A stretch of DNA of 64,000 nt from Paenibacillus rubinfantis (GTDB taxonomy: Bacteria > Bacillota > Bacilli > Paenibacillales > Paenibacillaceae): NCBI RefSeq assembly GCF_001486505.1, contig NZ_LN909064.1, positions 477,811-541,810 of the forward strand. Direction: 5' to 3'. The position numbers were made by a program, and so were the translations under genes. Positions 40,377-49,813 of this stretch are shown in pieces. Below the pieces are notes generated by a model, which ran no database searches, had not been told where the DNA came from, and saw only the letters and a program-made list of their open reading frames with translations. Each line of letters begins with the position of its first letter. The stretch's first letter is position 1.

Positions 40377-43007
40377 ATGATTTTATCGGGGCCATGGAAG
40401 CTGCAGCATTTTGATGTTGGGGAGAAGCCACCTCTGGAGCTGGCCGCCCCCGGGTTGGACGATCGCTTCTGGATCGAGGCCGGCGTCCCGGGCGATGTCC
40501 ATTCGGCGCTGCTGGAGCGCGGCATTATCGAGCCTCCGTATTTCGGGCATAACGATGCCAAATGCCGCTGGATCGAGCGGAAGGAATGGTGGTACCGTAC
40601 GACGTTTGAGCTGGACGCCGTACCTGGGGAAGAAGGCGAGCGAATCGAGCTGGTATTCGAAGGGCTGGATACGTTTGCGGCCATTTTTGTCAACGGGCAT
40701 GAGATCGGTTTGGCCTCCAACATGTTCCGTCGTTATCCCTTTGATATCACGCGGATCGTCCATGAAGGGCGAAATACGGTGGCGATCCGATTTGATCCGC
40801 TGGAACTGCATTACCGTGACAAAGAGCGGTTCGAATGGTCTTCGTATACGAAGGAGCGCCCGTGGATCCGCAAGGCGGCGATGAATTTCGGCTGGGACTG
40901 GGGACCGCGGGTCGTCACGGCCGGCATTTGGGGGCCGGTTCGGCTGGAGCGCCGGAGAAGGGCCAAGCTGACCGGCGTATATGCCGCAACGTTGTCCGCA
41001 TCAGCGGAGGAAGCGGTCATCCGGGTCAAAGCCGAGGCGGAGGCATTCCGTTCCGGAACGAAGGCGGTTGCTGTCGCGAGGCTGATCGACGCAGAGAGGA
41101 ATGAGGTAGCGTCCGTTGAGCTTCCTGTGTTGGAGAGCGCCGAGGCGGAGGCTGCGGGCGGGCAGGCCGCGTTGAGGCAAGCTTTCCCCCGTGCGTTCCG
41201 AACGCAGGGAGCGGCGTCGGCCGAACTGCGGATCGCCATGCCGCGGCGGTGGTGGACGCATGATTTAGGCGAGCCTTATCTGTACTCGCTGGAGGTAACG
41301 CTGGTTGTTGGCGGCGAAGAAGTGGATCGTTATCAGCAGTCTTTTGGCATACGGACGTTGGATTTGTCGCTGCAAGATCCCGATGGCAACCCGTCTTTTG
41401 CCTTTATTCTTAATGGCATTAAGGTTTACGCCAAAGGGGCCAACTGGATCCCGGCGGACCATCTGATCGGATCCATTCCAGAGTCCACGTACCGCGAGCT
41501 GGTCGAGCTGGCCGTGGAAGGACAGATGAACATGCTGCGCGTATGGGCGGGTGGCATTTATGAAAAGGATGTTTTCTACGAGGAATGCGATCGGCGAGGC
41601 GTGCTGGTGTGGCAGGATTTCGCTTTTGCCAATGCGTTGTTTCCGGACTTCAACCGTGACTTTATGGATAATGTGCGGCAGGAAATCGTCGATAACGTCA
41701 AGCGGCTGCGGAATCGGGCTTCGCTGGCGCTCTGGTGCGGCAACAACGAAATCGACTGGCTGTATGACATGAAGGCGGCGGCGGGGGATATTACCGGACC
41801 GTTTTTTGGGGAAACGATCTATCATGAGCTGATTCCCGGGCTGCTGGCGGAGCTGGATCCACATCGCTCCTATTGGCCTTCGTCACCGTACGGGGCCCAG
41901 GAGGGGTATGACGCCAACGATCCGAACCACGGGGACCGTCACAACTGGCAAGTGTGGCACGGTTCGGTCTACCCGCGTATGCAGGGCGAGAAACCGTTGC
42001 TGGATTATAGTATCGAAGGGGTTACGTTCAAGAACTTTAAGCAAGACTTCGCTTTGTTCAGCAGTGAGTTTGGCATGCATGCTTCAGCGAATCGGTACAC
42101 GTTGGAGAAAAACATTCCGGAAGGGCAGTTTACCTGGGGAAGCGCCGAGATGGCATACCGGAACAAGGATACGAACCATCGCAAAGGGATTTTGCTGATG
42201 GAGGGGTATACGGGGATTCCGCGGGATATCGAGGAGTATTTGAACTTCTCCATGCTGACTCAGGCGGAGGGGCTGAAGTATGGCATTGAGCATTTCCGAC
42301 GCCATCGTCATCGCAACAGCGGCGCGCTGGTGTGGCAGCTGAACGACAGTTGGCCGGGGACAAGCTGGTCGATGATCGATTACGAGCGGCTGCCGAAGGC
42401 GTCGTATTACTATGGGAAGACGTTTTTTCACCCGGTGCTCCTGTCGTTGGAGCATGAACCGGGCGAGCCGCTGCGCGTCTGGGTCGTCAACGATACGCTG
42501 GAGCCGCTGGAGGGGACCGTGACATTAACGGTGCATCCCTTGTCCCTTGGTGGCGTCGTAGCGGCAGAACGGCAGGTTTCGTTTGCGGTGCAAGTCCCTC
42601 CGCAAACGGCGCTGCCGCTCGGGAGCCTAGGCGAGGCGGAGGCCCTTGCCGGCTTGGCGCCGGAGGAGGTCCTGGTGGAGCTGAGCGCCACGGGGTTCGC
42701 CGCACCGGCCAACCACTACTACCTGCGCGACCCGAAGGAGCTGCGCCTGCCGGTGGCTGAGCTGGACGTGCAGGTCGACGAGGCGGAGCAGACCGTCACG
42801 GTCACGGCCTCGGGCCGGAGCGTCGCCCGGCTGGTCAAGCTGGAGCTGCCGCTGGGCGGCGTCCGCTTCAGCGACAACTATTTCGACCTGCTGCCCGGCG
42901 AGCAGCGGACCGTCCATCTCCGGCACCCCGAGGGCCGGCCCTTGCCGTGGGCAGCGCTGCGGGTAGGCGCGTTGAACGCCGGAACGCAGCCGGGCATACG
43001 CTGCTAG
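40377..43007 (+). CDS. GH2 beta-mannosidase
   Basis: An 876-residue cytoplasmic glycosidase without a signal peptide. The N-terminal jelly-roll (VPGDVHSALLERGIIEPPYFGHND) and WDWGPRVVTAGIWGPV are hallmark GH2 mannosidase strings. Acid/base is E458 in LWCGNNEIDW and the nucleophile E564 in FSSEFGMHAS. It releases mannose from beta-mannosides or manno-oligosaccharides imported by the operon. An AGAGGGA site precedes the ATG. It is the last gene of the operon. Its 3' end, including the stop codon, lies in a 46-bp unit that is duplicated immediately downstream. Confidence 0.92.
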   Translation: MILSGPWKLQHFDVGEKPPLELAAPGLDDRFWIEAGVPGDVHSALLERGIIEPPYFGHNDAKCRWIERKEWWYRTTFELDAVPGEEGERIELVFEGLDTFAAIFVNGHEIGLASNMFRRYPFDITRIVHEGRNTVAIRFDPLELHYRDKERFEWSSYTKERPWIRKAAMNFGWDWGPRVVTAGIWGPVRLERRRRAKLTGVYAATLSASAEEAVIRVKAEAEAFRSGTKAVAVARLIDAERNEVASVELPVLESAEAEAAGGQAALRQAFPRAFRTQGAASAELRIAMPRRWWTHDLGEPYLYSLEVTLVVGGEEVDRYQQSFGIRTLDLSLQDPDGNPSFAFILNGIKVYAKGANWIPADHLIGSIPESTYRELVELAVEGQMNMLRVWAGGIYEKDVFYEECDRRGVLVWQDFAFANALFPDFNRDFMDNVRQEIVDNVKRLRNRASLALWCGNNEIDWLYDMKAAAGDITGPFFGETIYHELIPGLLAELDPHRSYWPSSPYGAQEGYDANDPNHGDRHNWQVWHGSVYPRMQGEKPLLDYSIEGVTFKNFKQDFALFSSEFGMHASANRYTLEKNIPEGQFTWGSAEMAYRNKDTNHRKGILLMEGYTGIPRDIEEYLNFSMLTQAEGLKYGIEHFRRHRHRNSGALVWQLNDSWPGTSWSMIDYERLPKASYYYGKTFFHPVLLSLEHEPGEPLRVWVVNDTLEPLEGTVTLTVHPLSLGGVVAAERQVSFAVQVPPQTALPLGSLGEAEALAGLAPEEVLVELSATGFAAPANHYYLRDPKELRLPVAELDVQVDEAEQTVTVTASGRSVARLVKLELPLGGVRFSDNYFDLLPGEQRTVHLRHPEGRPLPWAALRVGALNAGTQPGIRC

Positions 43008-43057
43008 GGGCGGCGCGTTGAACGCCGGAACGCAGCCGGGCATACGCTGCTAGGGGC
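42966..43057 (+). repeat. Exact 46-bp tandem duplication at the end of the mannosidase gene
   Basis: Copies 42966-43011 and 43012-43057 are identical. The first holds the last 13 codons and the TAG of the mannosidase gene; the second is outside the gene. It looks like a recent slippage or unequal-crossover duplication. Confidence 0.95.
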
Positions 43058-43134
43058 GGGCGCGACGGAGCGGCTGCGGCTGTGGCTGTGGCTAAGTGGC
43101 GATGCCCGGCACAACCTCCCCGCGCCCCGCACCA

Positions 43135-43172
43135 AAAAGGCGACCCCACATTTGATGTGGGGCCGCCTTTTC
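43135..43172. terminator. Bidirectional terminator between mannosidase and antiporter genes
   Basis: AAAAGGCgACCCCACAT pairs with ATGTGGGGcCGCCTTTT; T- and A-tracts at the ends serve both convergent genes. Confidence 0.9.
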
Positions 43173-43175
43173 ACT

Positions 43176-45194
43176 TTACTCCTCGTGCTCGTAAAGGGTG
43201 ATGCTTTCAATCTGGTTGATCGTTCGGCGCAACTCCCGGGCTTGTTCCCGGTGGATGTCGCCGTTTTCGAACATCCGGTTGATTTCCGCCCGTTCGGCAT
43301 CCATCACCAGCAGCCGCAGCTCTTCCTTCTGCGCTTCCGTCTTCTCGTTAAATGGATCACCGCTGCCCTTCAGCCGACCGATCGCACGCTTGTAGTCCAG
43401 GATGACGAATTGAACGAGGTTGTCCGATTCGTCCCCTTTTTTCAAGCCCTGTAAATACTCGAGTGCTGCTTGCAGTGCCCGGAGGTGGATGTCCCGCCCT
43501 ACGACCTTCATGTCGTAATCTTTGTATTTACGTTTCGCACGCCGGAAGTCCCGCACCGTACTGCCGACCATAAAGAAGAAGCGGGCGCGTCCGCTTTGTG
43601 ACAGCTTTTCTTCCCGGTGATCCAAGGCCTTCTCGAAGGTTTCGTACATCTCTTTATCCATGCCGCCTTCCTGCATGGTCTGTTGAATATAGCTGCGTTC
43701 CACCTTCAGTGCGGCCCGGTGCAGCTCGGTGATTTTACCCAGCATGGCCGGTCGATCCAGCCGCTCGGCGCCCCATTGATCCAAGGCGGGTTGAAGCAGG
43801 CGGCTGTACTCGTCCATCAGCTGATAGGCCGCAGTTTTGTTATCCTCGTCCATTTCTTCCTTGATCTTGTTCAGCGCTACCCGCAGCACGCGGGTCCGAG
43901 CCTCGTTCATATCGAGGAACTCGCCGGCTTCTTCGCCGGATGCGCCCCCCTTGCTCAGGATCGGCAAGAAGATCGTGGCCACCACTAACGTAAACAAGAT
44001 GACGCCTGCCGCCAAAAACAAAATCAATGACCGTTCCGGAAACGGTCCGCCGCTGGCAACCACATAGGGGATGGATAATACCCCGGCCATCGTAACCGTG
44101 CCGCGGACCCCGGTTAGGGTCAACAGCAGACTGGATTTTACCGTAGGTCTTTCAACGTTATTCCCTTTGGCCTTCCGGTGTTCATACATGGCAAAGAGAT
44201 GCGACCAAATAAAGCGAATCCCCAAGATGCCAATCCCAACGACCAGCACATATCCGATCGCCAGCACATTGTTAATATTCGGGTTATCAACCGTCGCCTG
44301 GATCGACGACGGGATGTTTAACCCGAGCAGCAGGAAGACGATCCCGTTCAGGATGAACAGCACGGTGGACCAGATGTTTTCCGTGAGCAGCTGTTCTTTG
44401 GCCAGCATCGTTTCCGTCCGCTCCCGCAGCAACGAGTGCACAACCCCGCCCACAACCACGGCAATTACGCCGGAAGCGTGCAGGAATTCCTCAGTGACGA
44501 TAAAGATTAGGAACGGTGTCAGGATTTGCAGCAGCGAATGCAGTGTGGCGTCCTTAATCCCTTGTTTGAGCAAGGAAAACCGGATCCAGGTCATAATTAA
44601 GCTGAGCACCAGACCCAGGATAGCCCCGAGAATGAACATATAGGTGAAATCAAATAAGGCTTCCTTCAGTGAAAAATACCCCGTCACGACGGCAGCAACC
44701 GCGTAGTTGAAGGCTACCAGGCCCGAGGCATCGTTGATCAGCGATTCCCCTCGAACGAGATTTAACACCTTCTCCGGGAGATGAATCCGTTTGGCAATCC
44801 CATTGACGGCCACCGGATCGGTAGGGGAGAGGATTGCCGCCAGCGCAAATGCAGCGACCAGCGGAATGTCGGGAATGACGGCATGGATGAGATAACCGCC
44901 TCCCAACGTTGTTAAAACGACTAGAATAATGGCGTTACCGAGAATCGCCCCGCGCATATTCCATAGCTGGTCGCGGGGGAAGTACCTGCCGTCGTTGTAC
45001 AACAGGGGCGCAACAAACAGGAGCAAAAACCATTCGGTCTCGAGTTCCAACGAAAAACCGTTGAAGGCTAGCGCAATGATAATCCCAAGGGCGATTTGGG
45101 TCAGCGCCGTGGGGATCAACGGGATATAGTGGCTGATGATGTTCGAGGCCACAATACAGATGAGTAGCATGATAACGGTGATGAGTAAATCCAT
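43176..45194 (-). CDS. CPA1-family Na+/H+ antiporter
   Basis: A 672-residue protein: about twelve membrane helices (1-410) and a long cytoplasmic, charged helical tail (about 420-672). The ion-binding motif is LSPTDPVAVNGI and the ND motif GESLINDASGLVAFN, both diagnostic of CPA1/NhaP antiporters. It exchanges Na+ (or K+) for H+ and helps pH and salt homeostasis. The start at 45194 is preferred, with GGAAGGACGG upstream; the longer frame lacks a membrane-compatible start. The tail probably has a regulatory role. Confidence 0.9.
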   Translation of the reverse strand: MDLLITVIMLLICIVASNIISHYIPLIPTALTQIALGIIIALAFNGFSLELETEWFLLLFVAPLLYNDGRYFPRDQLWNMRGAILGNAIILVVLTTLGGGYLIHAVIPDIPLVAAFALAAILSPTDPVAVNGIAKRIHLPEKVLNLVRGESLINDASGLVAFNYAVAAVVTGYFSLKEALFDFTYMFILGAILGLVLSLIMTWIRFSLLKQGIKDATLHSLLQILTPFLIFIVTEEFLHASGVIAVVVGGVVHSLLRERTETMLAKEQLLTENIWSTVLFILNGIVFLLLGLNIPSSIQATVDNPNINNVLAIGYVLVVGIGILGIRFIWSHLFAMYEHRKAKGNNVERPTVKSSLLLTLTGVRGTVTMAGVLSIPYVVASGGPFPERSLILFLAAGVILFTLVVATIFLPILSKGGASGEEAGEFLDMNEARTRVLRVALNKIKEEMDEDNKTAAYQLMDEYSRLLQPALDQWGAERLDRPAMLGKITELHRAALKVERSYIQQTMQEGGMDKEMYETFEKALDHREEKLSQSGRARFFFMVGSTVRDFRRAKRKYKDYDMKVVGRDIHLRALQAALEYLQGLKKGDESDNLVQFVILDYKRAIGRLKGSGDPFNEKTEAQKEELRLLVMDAERAEINRMFENGDIHREQARELRRTINQIESITLYEHEE

Positions 45195-45305
45195 AAAGGT
45201 AAACCGTCCTTCCGAAAGATGAGGGATGAGGCACTGGGCCATTTTGGTAGGGTTATTATAACCTGTTTTTTTAAACCGAAGTTAAATAAGAATAATTTTT
45301 TTGCG

Positions 45306-45340
45306 AAAAAAATGCCCTTCCACAGCCAATGCGGAAGAGC
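45306..45340 (-). terminator. Terminator after nrdB
   Basis: On the minus strand GCTCTTCCGCA pairs with TGTGGAAGGGC (two mismatches) around TTGGC and is followed by an A base and T7. Confidence 0.75.
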
Positions 45341-45362
45341 TGAATTGCAGGATATCTCTCTT

Positions 45363-46394
45363 TTACAGGTCGTCGAACCCGTTGTCGTCGCCAACCTTGC
45401 CGTAGTTACGGGATTTGGCTTCGAAGAAATCCGTTTTCGTCGCGTTCAGCGCCTCGTCGGAGAACGGTTTAATCCATGGCATACAGTTGATATCGACGCC
45501 TTGGTAGGCTTTGTCCAGTCCCATCAACGTCAAACGCTTGTTGGCGATGTATTTGATGTAATCGGACAACTCGTTTAAGTCGATGCCTTGGACATTTTTT
45601 AGCGTATAATGGGCCCAGTTCGTTTCCAGCTCCACCGCCCGGTCGATCGTACGGTACGCGTAGTCGATATTCTCTTTCGTATTCAGCTCCGGATAATCGA
45701 TCAGCAGTTGCTTAAATACCTCGGCAAAAAAGTAGCAATGCTGGTTCTCATCCCGCTGGATATACGAAATCATCTGGCTGGTGCCCATCATCTTCTGATC
45801 ACGCGCCAGATTGTAGAAGAACGCAAACGTGCTGTAGAAGAAAATGCCTTCAAGAATAAGGTCCGCAACCAGCGCTTCAAAAAAAGTCTGCGGCGTCGCA
45901 TTGTTGCGGAAGTTCTGATAGATATCGGAGATAAACTTGTTGCGGTCCAGCAGCACCGGATCATGCTTCCAGTATTCAAAAATCTCTTTCTGCTCCTGCT
46001 CCGAAACAATCGAGGACAGCACATAAGAATAAGACTGATTATGTACCACTTCCTGTTGCCCGATAATCGCCGAAATCGCCTCCAGCGACGAGTCGGTGAA
46101 GTAGCGCTTCACGTCGCCGACGAACATCGTTTGCATCGAGTCGAGCACCGCCAGCAGCGAGATGTTGATCTTGAAGGTGCGCTGCTCCTCCGGGTCAAGC
46201 AGGGCGAATTGCTGCGCGTCTTTAGCCATCGGGATCTCGTCGGCGATCCAGTGGTTGAGCAGCAGCACTTTGTACAGCTTGTACATATGCGGCATGCGGA
46301 TGTCGTTCCAGTTCAGGATACCCGAACATTCGCCGCCGATGATCCGCGTTGATTTATTCGGCGCTTCGGTGTTAAAAATCGTTTGAAGTTGCAT
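45363..46394 (-). CDS. nrdB: Class I ribonucleotide reductase small subunit
   Basis: A 343-residue four-helix ferritin-like subunit. Metal ligands D85 (LAVLDSMQ), E115 and H118 (EVVHNQSYSY), a later Glu (ILEGIFFYS) and E/H in RDENQHCYFF are all present, as is the radical tyrosine Y122. It stores the tyrosyl radical used by NrdA to reduce ribonucleotides in air. AAGGAG lies nine bases before the ATG. It is separated from nrdA by 860 bases of repeats, unlike the usual tight nrdAB pair, so it may have its own promoter. Confidence 0.95.
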   Translation of the reverse strand: MQLQTIFNTEAPNKSTRIIGGECSGILNWNDIRMPHMYKLYKVLLLNHWIADEIPMAKDAQQFALLDPEEQRTFKINISLLAVLDSMQTMFVGDVKRYFTDSSLEAISAIIGQQEVVHNQSYSYVLSSIVSEQEQKEIFEYWKHDPVLLDRNKFISDIYQNFRNNATPQTFFEALVADLILEGIFFYSTFAFFYNLARDQKMMGTSQMISYIQRDENQHCYFFAEVFKQLLIDYPELNTKENIDYAYRTIDRAVELETNWAHYTLKNVQGIDLNELSDYIKYIANKRLTLMGLDKAYQGVDINCMPWIKPFSDEALNATKTDFFEAKSRNYGKVGDDNGFDDL

Positions 46395-46449
46395 GGGATT
46401 TCGCTCCTTAATTGTGGTGATTCATGCGGGAGGGGGCCGCCGGCTGAAA

Positions 46450-47235
46450 TGTTCTTACGATCGCTGTTGCTCGCGGATTTCTCTGATTGAACTAGATTCA
46501 GAAGTAGTAGAAATCCACTCGCAAAGGCGAACGCTCCGCTTCTTCAGAATCATTTCACCCTCTGGCCCATTCCCCGCATGGATATATGCTCAAAACGTGA
46601 GCGCATCCCCGCAGGGGACAGCGCCTCCGAGCAGGTAGTGGCACTACAACCGCCTCCACTGCTCATTAGTTCTTTAAAAGCAAGCGCATCCCTTAGGGGA
46701 CAGCGCCTCCGAGCACGAAGTGGCACTACAACCGCCCCCACTGCTCATTAGTTCTTTAAAAGCAAGCGCATCCCCGCAGGGGACAGCGCCTCTTAGCACG
46801 TAGTTACGCCTAGAAAGGCTATGCCGCACACTCGTCTATTAACTAACTAATCTTTGCTCCAGTAGTAAGTGCATCCCGAAGGGACAACGAGGGTTACGCA
46901 CGCAGTAGTACCGTTTACCGTCGGCGTCGCAGTCTCCGCTCTCGCAGGAGCGCCGCAGTAGAGCGGGCCCGAAGGGCGACAAGCGGCTCATCCCGCCTAT
47001 GTCCCTCGGGTGCGCCGAAAGCAGCAGTCCTGAGCAGCACGGTTTACCAGGTGACCCGGGAGCGCCTAAAGTAAGACGTACCCGAAGGGGGAAAAGCGTT
47101 CCTAGCACGTAGCCAAGGCGCCTCCCCGAAGGGGATAGCCGGCAGGAGCGCCTCAGTCCCTCCCACGTTCCTCCAGTTTGCGGGAGACCAGAGGGCAGCA
47201 GGCCCTCGGGCGCCCTCCCTTACGGTAAGGGAGGG
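46450..47235 (-). repeat. Repeat-filled gap between nrdA and nrdB
   Basis: Contains three tandem units of about 83 bases starting GCGCATCCC at 46601, 46684 and 46766, each with a small ATCCCCGCAGGGGA-type hairpin and an ACTGCTCATTAGTTC segment. Further on are single, diverged relatives (CATCCCGAAGGGA at 46872, TACCCGAAGGGG at 47080, CTCCCCGAAGGGG at 47111). A perfect CCCTCCCTTAC/GTAAGGGAGGG hairpin lies at 47213-47234. No gene is seen. Confidence 0.8.
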
Positions 47236-47254
47236 GTGGGGAGGGTTGAGACCC

Positions 47255-49588
47255 CTATGAGGCACAACTCTCGCACTCCTCAATCGTCAACGCCCGGCTG
47301 CGCACATAATACGTCGACTTCAGCCCAGCTTTCCAGGCATGCAGATGCAAGTCCAGGAACTCGGTGGCCTTGATGTCCGGCCGCACGTACAGGTTGAAGC
47401 TTTGCCCCTGGTCGACATGGCGCTGGCGGGCGCCGGCCATGTCAATCGACCAGTGTTGGTCGATCAGGAACGCCGTTTTGTAATACCAGATCGTTTTTTC
47501 GGACAGGTCCGGTGCCGGGTTCGCGATCTTGTATGTGGTCTTCTCCTCATAGGAGAGCAGCTCGTACAACGGATCGATGCTGGCGGTGGAGCCGGCGATG
47601 ATCGATGTTGATCCGTTGGGCGCGATCGCAAACATCCAGGCGTTACGCACGCCGTTCTCGCGAACTTCCTTCTGCAGTTCACGCCATTGCTCCGTTGTTA
47701 CGAATTTACCTTCCCGCGTGCCGTCCGTGTAGTTCCGGGCTTCGAAGTAATGCCCCGTTTCCCAATCGGAGCCGGCAAACTTCGGATATTTGCCTTTTTC
47801 CTTGGCGAGCTCCATGCTGGATTTGACCAGCAGGAAGTTGATTTTTTCGTAAAGCGCGTCGTTGTATGCCACGGCTTCCTTGGATTCCCAGCGGATGCCT
47901 TCCAGCGCGAGCAGGTGGTGCAAGCCAAACGTGCCCAGCCCGATCGCCCGATATTGGCTGTTCGTGTACTGCGCCTGCAGCACTTCGATATTGTTGATAT
48001 CGATGACGTTGTCGAGCATCCGCGTCTGAATCGGCACCAGCCGTTCCAGAACGCCCGCCGGCACTGCGCGGGCCAGGTGGATCGAGTTCAGGTTGCAGAC
48101 GACGAAGTCGCCCGGGATTTTGGATACGACGATCCGGGTTTGGCCATCCTTGGTCACCAGTTCCTCTTGCTCGACCACCGTCGGCGATTGGTTTTGCATA
48201 ATTTCCGTACACAGGTTGGACGAGTAGACCATTCCGTGCGCGCGGTTCGGGTTAGCGCGGTTCACGGTATCGCGGTAGAACATGTAAGGCGTACCGGTCT
48301 CCAACTGCGATTTCAAAATCCGCTTCATGATATCGATCGCCGGCATCGTAATGCGCGAAAGCGTAGGGTGGGCGACGGCCTCGGCGTATTTTTCGCGAAA
48401 GCTGCCTTTCCCGAATTCTTCATCGTAGAAGTCTTCCAGACCCAAAGCGCGTCCGTTCGCATCCTTCCAGCCCATCGTTTTCTTCACTTCATGCGGGCAG
48501 AACAGACTCCATTCCCCGCGGGCTTCCACCGCCTCCATAAACAGGTCGGGCAGGCACACGCCGTGGAAGACGTCATGGGCGCGCATCCGCTCGTCCCCGT
48601 TGTTCAGCTTTAAGTCAAGGAAAGCGAGGATATCCTTATGAAAAACGTCCAGATAAACCGCGATCGCGCCTTTCCGCGTTCCAAGCTGGTCGACGCTGAC
48701 GGCGGTATTGTTCAACTGGCGGATCCAAGGGATAACGCCGGAGCTGGTGTTCTTGTGGCCGCGGATATCGGAGCCGCGGGCGCGGACCTTGCCGAGGTAG
48801 ACGCCGATCCCGCCACCCATTTTGCTCAAGCGAGCCACGTCGGTGTTGGAGTCGAAGATGCCCTCAAGCGAGTCGTCCACCGTATCGATAAAGCAGCTGG
48901 ACAGCTGGCCGGCGACTTTTTTGCCGGCATTGGACATCGTTGGCGTTGCGGCGGTCATATAAATGTTGCTCATCGCCCAATACGCTTCCTTCACCAGCTC
49001 CAAGCGTTTCTCTTCCGGCTCCTTGTGCATTAGGTACATAGCGATGACCATATAACGCTCCTGTGGCAGCTCCATCGTCCGTCCATCGAAGTCAGTGGCG
49101 AGGTACCGTTCGGTGAGCGTCAGCAGGCCGATATAGTCGAACAGCAGATCGCAGGACGGGTCGATCGTACGGCCCAGCTCTTCGATTTGTTCTTTTGTAT
49201 AACACTCGAGCAATTCCTCGCGGTAAATGCCCAGCTTGCACAGCTCGGTGATCAAATGGTGGAACGAGCCGTAAGGCTCCTCCGGGTAAGCTTTGTAACG
49301 GCGGTTAACCGCCGCTTTTTTATAGAGGGAAGTCAGCAGGGAGCGAGCGGCGGCGAATTTCCAATCCGGCTCTTCTTTTGTGACCAGCTCCAGAGATGAC
49401 ATCGTAAACGCATTGCTGATTTCTTCACCGGTTACGTCGTCGCGACGGAGCTTCGCATTGACACCGCGCAGCAGGCGCTCTTTATCGAGGTTATGTAATC
49501 CTTGCAAAATCCGGTCGGCATAAACGCCAAGGCGCTCGCCGTCAAACGCAAGCTGTCGGTTGTTTGGTTTCGTCACTAGAGTGGGCAT
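47255..49588 (-). CDS. nrdA: Class I ribonucleotide reductase large subunit
   Basis: A 777-residue catalytic subunit. Active-site residues are recognisable: GQLSSCFID (redox Cys), SSNLCTEI (thiyl Cys), VVCNLNSIH (second redox Cys) and the C-terminal ECESCAS pair that accepts electrons from thioredoxin. It reduces ribonucleoside diphosphates with the radical from NrdB. The N-terminal region has the length of an ATP-cone, but the usual V-x-K-R-D-G loop reads VTKPNN, so activity control by dATP may be lost. It lies 225 bases downstream of nrdG, in a region with a promoter-associated TGTGA palindrome. Confidence 0.95.
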   Translation of the reverse strand: MPTLVTKPNNRQLAFDGERLGVYADRILQGLHNLDKERLLRGVNAKLRRDDVTGEEISNAFTMSSLELVTKEEPDWKFAAARSLLTSLYKKAAVNRRYKAYPEEPYGSFHHLITELCKLGIYREELLECYTKEQIEELGRTIDPSCDLLFDYIGLLTLTERYLATDFDGRTMELPQERYMVIAMYLMHKEPEEKRLELVKEAYWAMSNIYMTAATPTMSNAGKKVAGQLSSCFIDTVDDSLEGIFDSNTDVARLSKMGGGIGVYLGKVRARGSDIRGHKNTSSGVIPWIRQLNNTAVSVDQLGTRKGAIAVYLDVFHKDILAFLDLKLNNGDERMRAHDVFHGVCLPDLFMEAVEARGEWSLFCPHEVKKTMGWKDANGRALGLEDFYDEEFGKGSFREKYAEAVAHPTLSRITMPAIDIMKRILKSQLETGTPYMFYRDTVNRANPNRAHGMVYSSNLCTEIMQNQSPTVVEQEELVTKDGQTRIVVSKIPGDFVVCNLNSIHLARAVPAGVLERLVPIQTRMLDNVIDINNIEVLQAQYTNSQYRAIGLGTFGLHHLLALEGIRWESKEAVAYNDALYEKINFLLVKSSMELAKEKGKYPKFAGSDWETGHYFEARNYTDGTREGKFVTTEQWRELQKEVRENGVRNAWMFAIAPNGSTSIIAGSTASIDPLYELLSYEEKTTYKIANPAPDLSEKTIWYYKTAFLIDQHWSIDMAGARQRHVDQGQSFNLYVRPDIKATEFLDLHLHAWKAGLKSTYYVRSRALTIEECESCAS

Positions 49589-49686
49589 CAGATGAATCCT
49601 CGCTTTCGTGAAATAAGGTAGGATAATTGCTGCATATCGCCAACGTTATCACAAATCGTGAATTTTCAAATTATAGATAATAGGCG

Positions 49687-49716
49687 AAAAAGGGGGCGCA
49701 AATCCGTTTGCGCTCC
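49687..49716 (-). terminator. Terminator between nrdG and nrdA
   Basis: On the minus strand GGAGCGCAAA pairs with TTTGCGCCCC around CGGA, followed by CTTTTT. It lies downstream of the extended -10 promoter at 49760-49768, so it could end nrdDG transcripts or act as an attenuator for nrdA. Confidence 0.8.
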
Positions 49717-49735
49717 GTGATGAAGTTTGTCAGAC

Positions 49736-49768
49736 TGTGACGAAGGTCACAGGCTTTTAATTATACCA
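49736..49768 (-). promoter_or_regulatory. Extended -10 promoter with Fnr/Rex-type palindrome before nrdA
   Basis: On the minus strand TGGTATAAT (extended -10, 49768-49760) is followed a few bases later by the perfect palindrome at 49751-49736, TGTGA-N6-TCACA. This spacing and sequence fit both Fnr/CRP and Rex operators. Its place just past the start point suggests repression. Confidence 0.6.
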
Positions 49769-49813
49769 GAAACTTCTATCCTTCGTGATCAAAAAGTCAG
49801 CTTTTTGGTATAG

